DNA of 9,457 nucleotides from Clostridia bacterium (GTDB lineage Bacteria; Bacillota; Clostridia; DUPQ01), in the NCBI GenBank assembly GCA_028690885.1, contig JAQVAJ010000033.1, positions 1 to 9,457 on the forward strand. Direction: 5' to 3'. Below are positions 1 through 6,780 of the stretch, piece after piece. Made by a program: the position numbers and the translations under genes. The notes below the pieces were generated by a model. The model saw nothing but the letters and a program-made list of their open reading frames with translations, searched no databases and was not told where the DNA came from. Within the stretch, counting starts at the first letter, position 1; each line of letters starts with the position of its first letter.

Positions 1-313
1 TTATTATTCTTGCTTGAAGGTTAAAATCCTGACTGCTTCTTTCAAGAATAAAAGAAAAATTCAGGTTACCTAAATCATGATATACCGCTCCGCCTCCTGT
101 TGAACGACGTGCCAGCTTTCCATCTTCACTTTCCAGAAGTTCAGTCCTGCACTCTCTCCAGGGATTCTGATTCTTGCCAATAACGACAGTATTCGCATTC
201 TGCCATAGAAACAGGATATTGTCATATTCAGTGACTTTATCTAAAAGATATTCTTCCAAAGACAGATTATACCAAGGGTTATGTGACTTGTTAATAACTA
301 TAAGGTTCTTCAT
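1..313 (-). CDS. lplA: Lipoate-protein ligase A, N-terminal part (runs off the window)
   Basis: This reading frame starts at ATG 313-311 and stays open for 104 codons to the window edge, so the C-terminal part is missing. Enzymes of this family activate lipoate (or octanoate) with ATP and attach it to a lysine of lipoyl domains such as the H protein or 2-oxoacid dehydrogenase E2 subunits in the cytoplasm. The recognisable signature is the lipoate-binding segment RRSTGGGAVYHDLGN at residues 69-83, with the preceding NPWREC at 50-55 and the N-terminal NPWYNLSLEEYLL typical of LplA. The catalytic lysine lies downstream of the visible part and cannot be checked. The start overlaps the plsY stop as ATGA and has a good ribosome site, so it is translationally coupled to plsY. 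An octanoyltransferase (LipM-like) of the same fold cannot be fully excluded from the N-terminus alone, but the motif pattern favours LplA. Confidence 0.88.
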   Translation of the reverse strand, partial: MKNLIVINKSHNPWYNLSLEEYLLDKVTEYDNILFLWQNANTVVIGKNQNPWRECRTELLESEDGKLARRSTGGGAVYHDLGNLNFSFILERSSQDFNLQARII

Positions 314-930
314 TTTTCACCGCCTTTATCCTTCTTTTTGAATGAGAGTTTATTTTCAGTACCTGACAAAAGTCTTTTAATATTTTTTCTGTGCATAAAT
401 ATGGTTAACGCAGCTAAGAAGGCCATTGCTAATATAAAGTATATATCATGGTTAAAAACCCATGCCAAAAATGGAGCTAGAAAAACAGCTATCATAGACC
501 CCAAAGATACGAACCTGGTTAAAACTACTATAACTATAAAAACTCCAAGACCTGTCAATGCAATTCTCCAGTCAGTCATAAGAAGAACAGATAACGAAAT
601 AAGTATTCCTTTTCCACCCTTGAAATTAAAAAACACTGGAAATATGTGACCTACAATTGTAAAAATACCTGCACATATAGCACCTGATAATCCATTTTTT
701 ATAACTATATAACCTAATCCCGTAGCAATAACACCCTTAAGAATATCTGCTATAAGAACCATGACTGCAGCTCTGGTTCCCAACACTCTTAAGGTATTGG
801 TTAATCCTGCATTTTTACTTCCTTCTCCTCTTATATCTTTTTTATACAGCTTTGAAACAAGAATAGCCGAATTCATTGAACCGATAAGATATCCTGAAAT
901 TGCTAATATGATATAAAGAAAAACCGTCAA
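310..930 (-). CDS. plsY: Glycerol-3-phosphate acyltransferase PlsY (acyl-phosphate dependent)
   Basis: PlsY is an integral membrane enzyme that moves the acyl chain from acyl-phosphate to glycerol-3-phosphate, giving lysophosphatidate, the first step of phospholipid synthesis in most Gram-positive bacteria. All family signatures are present: GSMNSA at residues 17-22 with RGEGSKNAGLTN at 34-45, the loop GHIFPVFFNFKGGKG at 94-108, and HRKNIKRLLSGTENK at 180-194. Several hydrophobic segments cover residues 1-24, 53-76, 82-101, 110-138 and 142-179, and the basic tail KKKDKGGEK ends the 206-residue protein, a normal family length. The start is TTG 930-928, chosen because it restores the first membrane helix, has an SD, and overlaps the der stop (TTGA). 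The next Met (19) would remove the first helix. Its partner PlsX, which makes the acyl-phosphate, is not in the window. Confidence 0.95.
   Translation of the reverse strand: MTVFLYIILAISGYLIGSMNSAILVSKLYKKDIRGEGSKNAGLTNTLRVLGTRAAVMVLIADILKGVIATGLGYIVIKNGLSGAICAGIFTIVGHIFPVFFNFKGGKGILISLSVLLMTDWRIALTGLGVFIVIVVLTRFVSLGSMIAVFLAPFLAWVFNHDIYFILAMAFLAALTIFMHRKNIKRLLSGTENKLSFKKKDKGGEK
318..327 (-). promoter_or_regulatory. Ribosome binding site of lplA
   Basis: The minus strand reads AAAGGCGGTG a few bases upstream of ATG 313-311. It lies inside the 3' end of plsY. It supports the ATG that overlaps the plsY stop codon as the true lplA start. Confidence 0.7.
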
Positions 931-2252
931 TTATCTTTACCTCTTTCTCTGATAATAAACCTTATGGGAGTACCTTCAAAGTCAAATGTATCTCTTAATG
1001 TGTTTGCAATATACCGCTCATATGAAAAATGCATAAGATTCTTGTCATTAACAAATAAAATAAAAGTAGGGGGTTGTGTAGACACCTGTGTCATATAATA
1101 TATTCTTAAAAGTTTTCCTTTATCAGAAGGAGGCTGTACCATTGCTATTGCATCATTAAGTACATCATTTATAACACCTGTTGGTATTCTCCTGCAGCTG
1201 TTTTCATATGCTTTATCTATCATAGGAAATAAATTTTCCACTCTCTTTCCTGTAAGAGAAGAAAGTGATACAACTGGCGCATATTGCATGAAAGGCAGTT
1301 CCTTTCGTACTGATTGCACATAAGATAAAAATGTCTTTTCGTCTTTCTCTACCAAATCCCATTTATTTAAAGCCACAATAATTGCTTTACCCTGTTCATG
1401 CGCAAAGCCTGCTATCTTTGAATCCTGTTCTGATATTCCTTCTATTGAATCAATCATTATGATACATACATCGGCTCTTTCAACTGCAGACCATGCTCTA
1501 ATTATACTGTATTTCTCAATGTCTGAAAAAATCTTGCTGCTTTTCCTTATACCTGCAGTATCAATAAATGTATATTTTTTCCCATCTTTTTCAATCAAGG
1601 AATCTATAGCATCTCTTGTTGTCCCTGCTACCGGGCTAACAATAGCTCTTTCCTCACCCACTATCCTGTTAAGTAACGAAGATTTTCCTGAATTAGGTTT
1701 GCCTACTATAGCAACATTGATACCGTCGTGTTCTTCATATTCGTCTGGTTCTTCAGGGAAATGAGCAAAAACCTCGTCAAGCAATTCTCCTATTCCCAGA
1801 CCGTGAAGGGCTGAAACTGGAAAAACTTCAGCAAGTCCAAGATTATAAAATTCATATAATTCTGCTGGAGGATCACCGGGTCTGTCAACTTTGTTTACTG
1901 CAATAACTACCGGTTTTCCCGATTTATGAAGAAGATTAGCAACATCTCTGTCCCCTGCAGTAAGACCTGTAGTTATATCAGTCATCAGGATAATGACATC
2001 TGCTGTATCTATTGCTACCTCAGCCTGCCTGTGCATATGCTTGAATATCTCATCAGAGGCCTTAGTTTCAATACCTCCTGTATCAATAAGTATAAATTCC
2101 CTGCCTCTCCAGTCACATTTTATATATACTCTATCTCTTGTAACGCCAGGGGTATCCTGCACTATGGATATCCTTTTTCCTGCAAGATAATTAAAAAACG
2201 CTGATTTCCCTACATTCGGCCTGCCTACTATGGCTACTATTGGCTTTGTCAA
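927..2252 (-). CDS. der: Ribosome-assembly GTPase Der (EngA)
   Basis: Der is an essential GTPase with two tandem G domains that binds the 50S subunit during its late assembly. G domain 1 has GRPNVGKS (10-17), DTPGVTRD (33-40), DTGG (57-60) and NKVD (120-123). After an acidic linker (about 165-176), G domain 2 has GKPNSGKS (184-191), PVAGTTRD (207-214), DTAG (231-234) and NKWD (296-299). A C-terminal KH-like domain (about 350-437) carries the family-typical segment around TQPPTFILFVND (392-403). At 441 residues the protein is full length. The start is TTG 2252-2250: the predicted protein then begins MTKPIVAIVGRPNVGKS exactly as Der proteins do, with no room for a later start. An 86-bp gap with a possible promoter separates it from the DUF512 gene, and its TGA stop overlaps the plsY start by 4 nt. 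Confidence 0.97.
   Translation of the reverse strand: MTKPIVAIVGRPNVGKSAFFNYLAGKRISIVQDTPGVTRDRVYIKCDWRGREFILIDTGGIETKASDEIFKHMHRQAEVAIDTADVIILMTDITTGLTAGDRDVANLLHKSGKPVVIAVNKVDRPGDPPAELYEFYNLGLAEVFPVSALHGLGIGELLDEVFAHFPEEPDEYEEHDGINVAIVGKPNSGKSSLLNRIVGEERAIVSPVAGTTRDAIDSLIEKDGKKYTFIDTAGIRKSSKIFSDIEKYSIIRAWSAVERADVCIIMIDSIEGISEQDSKIAGFAHEQGKAIIVALNKWDLVEKDEKTFLSYVQSVRKELPFMQYAPVVSLSSLTGKRVENLFPMIDKAYENSCRRIPTGVINDVLNDAIAMVQPPSDKGKLLRIYYMTQVSTQPPTFILFVNDKNLMHFSYERYIANTLRDTFDFEGTPIRFIIRERGKDN
938..943 (-). promoter_or_regulatory. Ribosome binding site fixing the TTG start of plsY
   Basis: GAGGTA on the minus strand stands 7 nt upstream of TTG 930-928, within the end of der. No alternative ATG with an SD lies nearby, so this site decides for the TTG start. 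Confidence 0.65.
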
Positions 2253-2260
2253 TTGATCTT

Positions 2261-2268
2261 CTGCCTTT
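2261..2268 (-). promoter_or_regulatory. Ribosome binding site for the TTG start of der
   Basis: The minus strand reads AAAGGCAG upstream of TTG 2252-2250. The AAAGG core is about 11 nt from the start, slightly long but acceptable, and supports initiation at TTG. Confidence 0.5.
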
Positions 2269-2284
2269 CAAATAAGTTGGATAA

Positions 2285-2313
2285 ATAATACCATACCCTA
2301 GTAATATAAACAA
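2285..2313 (-). promoter_or_regulatory. Possible internal promoter for der-plsY-lplA
   Basis: In the gap between the DUF512 gene and der, the minus strand has a weak -35 TTGTTT (2313-2308), a 17-nt spacer and -10 TATTAT (2290-2285), with an extended -10 TG one base upstream of the -10. Transcription would start near 2278, about 26 nt before the der TTG. The -35 matches only the TTG part of the consensus, so the call rests mainly on the extended -10 and the position. Confidence 0.4.
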
Positions 2314-2338
2314 GAATACGGCTGTTTTGATTTTATGT

Positions 2339-3676
2339 TTACTTTATAAGCGCTTCAATAAACTGAGCGCCATTGTTATTAACTGCTGTTATAGTTGTCT
2401 TTAATTCTTTTGATATTTGTTTAAGTGAATAATTGTCTAAAAATATATCTTCATCAGCTTTAAGCATAGTTCTTGAGATAAGCAATCCATCTTTTAAATC
2501 AACCTTTTTCAAGCCATCCAGCAGATCCTGTCCTGTAAGTAAGCCTGCAACAGTGACATGACCGCCAAAGAAATTGTTTTCAAGTTTATAGACATCAATT
2601 TTAATATCAGGAGCATATTTCATAACCTCTTTTACTAATTGTTCTATAAATGAAAAAGAGAGTACTGAGGTAGCAACATTAATATGTTTTTTCTTCTTTT
2701 TCAGTCTTTTCAGTTCTTTTTTATTTAAGGACAATTGGTCAAGGTACTCTTTTGCATCATATATGAACTCTCTCATCATACCAACACCATTTTCAATCTG
2801 ATAAAAGCCATCATATTCGCAAAAATCGGGGATATCAAGGCCTGCTTTTATATAAAATTCATCAGCTGCATATATAAGATTATATCCAGCCTTTTCTTTA
2901 AATTTTTTCTGATAACCCTCAATTTGTTTTATTATATCTTCACATTCTTGTGCATCGTATTGCTCTATTGGATACAATCCTTCTCTAAATCTTGTAATTC
3001 CGACAGGAACGACAGAAATGCTCTTAACTGATGGATACATATTTGATAAATCTTCTATTGTCTTATCCAGCTGTTTTTTATCATTTATATCCTTGCATAA
3101 AACAATCTGGCAGTTTAACTCAATACCTGCGTCTGCAAAAACCTGCATTTTTTCCAACACATCAAAAGCATACCTATTATTAAGCATAGCACATCTCAGT
3201 TTCGGATCAGTTGTGTGTACGGAAACATTAACTGGTGAAAAATGCATTGAAGCAATCCTTGAAATATCATCATATGACATATTTGTCAAAGTAACATAAC
3301 TGCCGGTCAGAAAGGAGAGCCTTGCATCATCATCTTTGAAATATAAAGATTCTCTCATTCCTTTTGGAAGCTGGTCAATAAAACAGAATATGCATTTATT
3401 ATGACAGGATTTCTCGTCATCTATTAATTCTTTTTCAAAAACCAGTCCAAGATCATCGTCAATGTCTTTTTCTATTTCCAATTTAACAAGTTTCCCTGTT
3501 TTCTGCTTGATAACTTCCAAAGTTATGTATTCATTTGAAATCTGATATTGATAATCAAATATATCCTTAATTGAAACATCATTTACAGACAGCAAAAAAT
3601 CACCGGATTTTATTCCGGCCTTTTTTGCTAAACTTCTGTTCTGAACTTGTTTTATAACGATTGCTTTTTTTTCCAT
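2339..3676 (-). CDS. DUF512 protein with PDZ-like domain and radical-SAM-type Fe-S motif, function unknown
   Basis: This is a 445-residue protein of the DUF512 family, which is widespread in Clostridia and cyanobacteria and has no established reaction. Counted from ATG 3676-3674, a PDZ-like N-terminus (KKAGIKSGDFLLSVNDVSI, about 18-36) is followed by CHNKCIFC (residues 91-98). That is a CX3CX2C arrangement as used by radical SAM enzymes to bind a 4Fe-4S cluster and S-adenosylmethionine. Next comes the family-typical FIDQLPKGMRESLYFKDDD (99-117). Further family segments are PVGITRFREGLYP, YAADEFY, NGVGMMREF and, in the C-terminal DUF512 part, NNFFGGHVTVAGLLTGQD. The frame is also open upstream to ATG 3700, but that codon lies in the loop of a terminator-like hairpin and lacks a spaced SD, so ATG 3676 is preferred although it too has no clear SD. 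A short lysine-rich stretch (about 322-330) separates the two halves. Radical SAM activity is inferred. Confidence 0.85.
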   Translation of the reverse strand: MEKKAIVIKQVQNRSLAKKAGIKSGDFLLSVNDVSIKDIFDYQYQISNEYITLEVIKQKTGKLVKLEIEKDIDDDLGLVFEKELIDDEKSCHNKCIFCFIDQLPKGMRESLYFKDDDARLSFLTGSYVTLTNMSYDDISRIASMHFSPVNVSVHTTDPKLRCAMLNNRYAFDVLEKMQVFADAGIELNCQIVLCKDINDKKQLDKTIEDLSNMYPSVKSISVVPVGITRFREGLYPIEQYDAQECEDIIKQIEGYQKKFKEKAGYNLIYAADEFYIKAGLDIPDFCEYDGFYQIENGVGMMREFIYDAKEYLDQLSLNKKELKRLKKKKKHINVATSVLSFSFIEQLVKEVMKYAPDIKIDVYKLENNFFGGHVTVAGLLTGQDLLDGLKKVDLKDGLLISRTMLKADEDIFLDNYSLKQISKELKTTITAVNNNGAQFIEALIK

Positions 3677-3681
3677 ATAGC

Positions 3682-3706
3682 AAAAAGGCGATATGTACAT
3701 CGCCTT
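3682..3706 (-). terminator. Terminator-like hairpin between rpmF and the DUF512 gene
   Basis: On the minus strand a perfect 8-bp stem, AAGGCGAT (3706-3699) with ATCGCCTT (3692-3685), closes a 6-nt loop. The 3' arm runs into five T (3686-3682). It begins 6 nt after the rpmF stop codon. The stem is half GC, so it may be a weak terminator or attenuator that lowers transcription of the downstream genes. Confidence 0.6.
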
Positions 3707-3712
3707 ATAATA

Positions 3713-3898
3713 TTACTTTTCCGCTTCTTGTTTTATAACTTCTTTTCCATCATAATATCCACATTCAGGACATACTCTGTGCTGACGCTTAAGAGTATGG
3801 CATTGTGAGCATCTTACCAGATTAGGCGTTTCAAGTTTATAAAAAGTTCTTCTTTTACGTTTTCTTTGTTTTGATACTTTACTTTTTGGTACGGCCAT
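3713..3898 (-). CDS. rpmF: 50S ribosomal protein L32 (zinc-binding form)
   Basis: This 61-residue basic protein is L32, a structural protein of the large ribosomal subunit. It starts MAVPKSKVSKQRKRKRRT, the conserved L32 N-terminus, and carries a zinc ribbon with C30-X2-C33 and C43-X2-C46, so it is the zinc-containing paralogue type. ATG 3898-3896 is preceded by an almost perfect SD, AGGAGGTG, as expected for a highly expressed ribosomal gene. It lies 24 nt downstream of the YceD/DUF177 gene, a pairing conserved very widely in bacteria. Unlike many Clostridia, where plsX follows, here a terminator-like hairpin and the DUF512 gene come next. Confidence 0.98.
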   Translation of the reverse strand: MAVPKSKVSKQRKRKRRTFYKLETPNLVRCSQCHTLKRQHRVCPECGYYDGKEVIKQEAEK

Positions 3899-3922
3899 TT
3901 TACACCTCCTGTATTATTAGCA

Positions 3923-4423
3923 TTATTCTTTAATTAAATCCCGTAAAGCCGCAAATTTATTGTTTTCTTGGCTTTCTTCTTTACATTTGCATTCTTTTTC
4001 GTTAAGATTGCATCCGCAATTCGGGCAAAGTCCCTTACAATCAGGTACACATAATACCCTGTCAGGGATGTTTAGATATATGGAATCAATTACCGCTTGG
4101 GATATATCCAGGATACGACCTGAGTATTCATAGTTATCCAAGTTTTCTGAACTGTTCGCTGGTTCAAAAATCTCTTCCATTTCTATAGTAAACGGTTTTA
4201 CTATCTGCTTTAGACACCTGTAACATTTCGCATCAAGTTGCCCAGTGATTTCTGCAGTTACAGTCAGGATGCCCTCATTGTTACATATGTCACCTTTTAA
4301 GTGTATATCACCTAAAAATCCGACTAAGGTCATGCCACCGCCAGTTTTGTGGCTGTCAACATCCATTTCGAACTTTTTAGCAGTTCCGTCTCTTTCTATT
4401 ATATCGGTTATGTCAATCTTCAT
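3923..4423 (-). CDS. yceD: YceD/DUF177 family protein, 23S rRNA accumulation factor
   Basis: YceD (DUF177) proteins are needed for normal 23S rRNA accumulation, shown in E. coli and plants, and are almost always encoded next to rpmF, as here. The 166-residue protein has the family layout: a beta-rich N-terminal half, an LxxxCYRCLK motif (C67, C70), an acidic middle (EMEEIFEP, 81-88), DISQAVIDSIYLNIP (106-120), then the cysteine-rich signature with C125, C129, C133, C136, C138, C145 and C147, and the closing KFAALRDLIKE. With ten cysteines a bound zinc is likely but not shown. ATG 4423-4421 has AAAGG about 8 nt upstream, and a consensus promoter lies just before it. The exact molecular action of the family is not settled. 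Confidence 0.9.
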   Translation of the reverse strand: MKIDITDIIERDGTAKKFEMDVDSHKTGGGMTLVGFLGDIHLKGDICNNEGILTVTAEITGQLDAKCYRCLKQIVKPFTIEMEEIFEPANSSENLDNYEYSGRILDISQAVIDSIYLNIPDRVLCVPDCKGLCPNCGCNLNEKECKCKEESQENNKFAALRDLIKE

Positions 4424-4454
4424 TTAGTACCTTTCAAAAAAACCGACAAGTGCT

Positions 4455-4483
4455 ATTATATGGTGGCAGTTTTACCTTGTCAA
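4455..4483 (-). promoter_or_regulatory. Perfect-consensus SigA promoter of yceD-rpmF
   Basis: The minus strand carries TTGACA (4483-4478), a 17-nt spacer and TATAAT (4460-4455). Both hexamers match the SigA/sigma-70 consensus at every base and the spacing is optimal. Transcription should start near 4448, leaving a 5' leader of about 25 nt before the yceD ATG. It sits in the only gap (72 bp) between ackA and yceD. Confidence 0.88.
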
Positions 4484-4495
4484 GACATATTTGTT

Positions 4496-5698
4496 TTAGT
4501 TGACTGCTTCAAGCAAACTTTTGCACTGTCTGGCTATCTCTAACTCCTCATTTGCCGGTATAATCAGTATTCTTACATTAGATCTGTCTTTACTGACATC
4601 TGCCTCGCCCTTGGCTGCATTATTCTTTTTTTTGTCCATTTTAATTCCGAAAATATCCAAATTATTGGTTATTGCTTCTCTTATATAAGCATTATTCTCA
4701 CCAACACCTGCAGTAAATATTAGAGCATCTATCCCACCCATAACACCAACATATTCACATATATACTTTTTGACTCTGTATGCAAAAATATTCAAGGCAA
4801 GCTGTGCTCTTTTGTGGCCTTCATCTTTTGCTTTTATTAAATCTCTAAAATCGCTACTGATTCCAGAAACCCCTAATATGCCAGAATTTTTATTTAAGTA
4901 ATCATTTACCTCTTCAACAGACATATGTTTTTTGTCCATTATATATGAAATAATGGATGGGTCAATGGTTCCGCTTCTTGTACCCATAGCCAATCCTGCT
5001 AATGGAGTGAATCCCATCGATGTGTCTATTGACATTCCTTTATCTATAGCGCATATAGAAGCTCCGCTTCCTAAGTGACAGGAAACAATCTTAATTTTTT
5101 CTAGCGGTTTTTGCATAATTTCAGCAGCTCTTCTAGAAACATATCTGTGATTTGTTCCATGAAAACCATATTTACGTACGCCATACTTCTCATACATTTC
5201 ATATGGTAAAGCATACATATATGCATAGTCAGGTATTGTCTGATGAAAGGCTGTATCAAAAACAGCTACCATTGGAACATCTTTTAGTATTTCTTGACAA
5301 ACTCTTATCCCTGATATGCCAGCAGGGTTATGTAATGGAGCTAAATCTATGCAGTCTTCCATTATCTTTATCACGCTGTCATCAATAAGAACAGGTTTAT
5401 TAAACTTCTCACCACCATGTACTACTCTGTGTCCTACAGCATTTATTTCACTTATATCTTTTAAAACACCATATTCATTAGATATCAAAGCTTCCAGCAT
5501 TATTTTAAAAGCATATGCATGGTCTCTTATAACACATTCATTTACAAATGATTTATTTTCAGAGTTAGTATAAGAATGGATACCATTTATAAGCCCAATT
5601 CTTTCACATAAACCCTTTGCAAGCATTCTCTCATTACTGCTATCAATTAATTGATACTTCAATGACGAACTGCCGGTATTAACTACTAGAACTTTCAT
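4496..5698 (-). CDS. ackA: Acetate kinase
   Basis: Acetate kinase converts acetyl-phosphate and ADP to acetate and ATP in the cytoplasm, the ATP-forming second step of acetate fermentation. The 400-residue protein starts MKVLVVNTGSSSLKY with N7. Other catalytic residues sit at the positions known for the Methanosarcina enzyme: R91 (GHRVVHGGEKF), D148 (FDTAFH), H180 (GFHGTNHRYVS), R241 (GTRSGTIDP) and E384 (PANEE). Nucleotide-binding motifs are SCHLGSGAS (206-214) and FTAGVGENN (328-336). The frame is open upstream to 5788, but that would add 30 residues unlike the family and overlap the end of pta. ATG 5698 matches the family start exactly and has G-rich SD sequence before it. It lies 26 nt after pta with no promoter or terminator in between, so the two are co-transcribed. 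No terminator is visible after its stop. Confidence 0.98.
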   Translation of the reverse strand: MKVLVVNTGSSSLKYQLIDSSNERMLAKGLCERIGLINGIHSYTNSENKSFVNECVIRDHAYAFKIMLEALISNEYGVLKDISEINAVGHRVVHGGEKFNKPVLIDDSVIKIMEDCIDLAPLHNPAGISGIRVCQEILKDVPMVAVFDTAFHQTIPDYAYMYALPYEMYEKYGVRKYGFHGTNHRYVSRRAAEIMQKPLEKIKIVSCHLGSGASICAIDKGMSIDTSMGFTPLAGLAMGTRSGTIDPSIISYIMDKKHMSVEEVNDYLNKNSGILGVSGISSDFRDLIKAKDEGHKRAQLALNIFAYRVKKYICEYVGVMGGIDALIFTAGVGENNAYIREAITNNLDIFGIKMDKKKNNAAKGEADVSKDRSNVRILIIPANEELEIARQCKSLLEAVN

Positions 5699-5700
5699 TT

Positions 5701-5713
5701 TCCCCCTAGCCTT
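5701..5713 (-). promoter_or_regulatory. Ribosome binding site fixing the ackA start
   Basis: The minus strand has AAGG and then AGGGGGA within 13 bases just upstream of ATG 5698-5696. Either could pair with the 16S rRNA tail: the first is about 11 nt away, the second about 3 nt. Their presence supports this ATG over the upstream in-frame one at 5788. Confidence 0.55.
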
Positions 5714-5724
5714 ACTGTATAATA

Positions 5725-6717
5725 TTACGCAAATTGCGCTTGTACAGCTGTTATGGCAATAACCCCCACTATATCTTCTGCAGAACATCCTCTTGAAAGA
5801 TCATTTACAGGCTTTGCTATTCCCTGCAGAAGAGGTCCGTATGCTTCAGCTTTTGCTAATCTTTGTGTTATCTTATATGAAATGTTTCCCGCATCAAGAT
5901 TTGGAAATATCATTACATTAGCTTTCCCAGCAACTTCACTACCAGGTGCTTTCTTCTGCCCTACTTCTTTTACTACAGCAGCATCAACCTGAAGTTCTCC
6001 ATCAAGCAATAAACCGGGTGCTTTTTCCTTTGCTAATTTAGTTGCTTCAATAACTTTATCTGTTAATTCTGATTTCGCACTTCCATAGGTGGAATAACTT
6101 AACATTGCAACTACAGGTTTCTCTTCAACAAGCATTTCAAAAGATTTTGATGTAGATATCGCTATTTCAGAAAGCTGATCTGCGTCAGGATTCTCGACAA
6201 GTCCGCAGTCTCCATATGCAAATACGCCGTTTGCTCCATATTCGCAGTCAGGTACGCACATTATGAAGAAAGCGCTTACTATCTTTGTTCCTTTTGCTGT
6301 TTTTAAAATCTGTAAAGCTGGTCTTAATGTATTACTTGTTGCATTCACTGCTCCAGCCACCATTCCGTCAGCATCACCCATCTTAACCATCATAACTGCA
6401 AAATACAAAGGGTTTTCCAGTAACTTATATGCTATTTCCAATGTTACGCCTTTTTCTTTTCTTAACTGATATAAAGCATTAGCATATTCGTTCATTTTTT
6501 CAAATTTATCTATTTCAACTATCTTATCTTCAGGGATATACAAACCTTTAGCATCTTTCATAATCTGTTCTTTATTACCTAATAGTATTATGTCAGCAAT
6601 ACCTTCTTTAAGTACTGTTGATGCCGCTTTCAAAGTTCTAATATCTTCTGATTCAGGAAGCACTATGGTTTTTATGTTTGTTTTAGCTCTTTGAATAGTT
6701 CTTTCTATAAATGTCAT
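5725..6717 (-). CDS. pta: Phosphate acetyltransferase
   Basis: Pta makes acetyl-phosphate and CoA from acetyl-CoA and phosphate, feeding acetate kinase. The 330-residue protein is the short, single-domain form, without the N-terminal regulatory domains of the E. coli enzyme. Recognisable segments are TIVLPESEDIRTLKAA (17-32), NATSNTLRPALQ with R132 (125-136), SYSTYGSAKSE (207-217), DGELQVDAA (239-247), FPNLDAGNISYK (271-282) and the C-terminal active-site stretch AYGPLLQGIAKPVNDLSRG (292-310), where S308-R309 correspond to the catalytic Ser-Arg pair. ATG 6717-6715 follows a strong SD, GAGGTGGA (6728-6721). A promoter overlapping an inverted repeat lies upstream and a terminator isolates it from the foldase gene, so pta-ackA is its own transcription unit. 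Phosphate butyryltransferase is a related family, but the motifs and the ackA neighbour favour Pta. Confidence 0.97.
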   Translation of the reverse strand: MTFIERTIQRAKTNIKTIVLPESEDIRTLKAASTVLKEGIADIILLGNKEQIMKDAKGLYIPEDKIVEIDKFEKMNEYANALYQLRKEKGVTLEIAYKLLENPLYFAVMMVKMGDADGMVAGAVNATSNTLRPALQILKTAKGTKIVSAFFIMCVPDCEYGANGVFAYGDCGLVENPDADQLSEIAISTSKSFEMLVEEKPVVAMLSYSTYGSAKSELTDKVIEATKLAKEKAPGLLLDGELQVDAAVVKEVGQKKAPGSEVAGKANVMIFPNLDAGNISYKITQRLAKAEAYGPLLQGIAKPVNDLSRGCSAEDIVGVIAITAVQAQFA

Positions 6718-6751
6718 ATATCCACCTCATAAATAAGTATTTAACTAATAC

Positions 6752-6780
6752 ATTATAGTCCCGTTACAACATATATTCAA
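6752..6780 (-). promoter_or_regulatory. Promoter of pta-ackA
   Basis: The minus strand has -35 TTGAAT (6780-6775), a 17-nt spacer and a perfect -10 TATAAT (6757-6752). Transcription would start near 6745, about 28 nt before the pta ATG. It lies directly downstream of the foldase terminator, where a new promoter is expected. Confidence 0.72.

Noticed and set aside
338..649. Plus-strand open frame of about 100 codons opposite plsY
   Set aside because: It is the complement of a clearly conserved membrane enzyme, has no SD or recognisable motif, and all other genes are on the minus strand. The other plus-strand frames (for example 1459-1764, 2735-3031, 5316-5573) were rejected for the same reason.
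2685..2715. A-rich lysine-coding stretch in the DUF512 gene as a possible slippage site
   Set aside because: The frame continues intact with conserved family motifs on both sides, and there is no overlapping alternative frame of interest.
5699..5788. Upstream 30-codon extension of ackA
   Set aside because: It overlaps the pta 3' end, does not resemble acetate kinases, and catalytic residues match the known numbering only when counted from ATG 5698.
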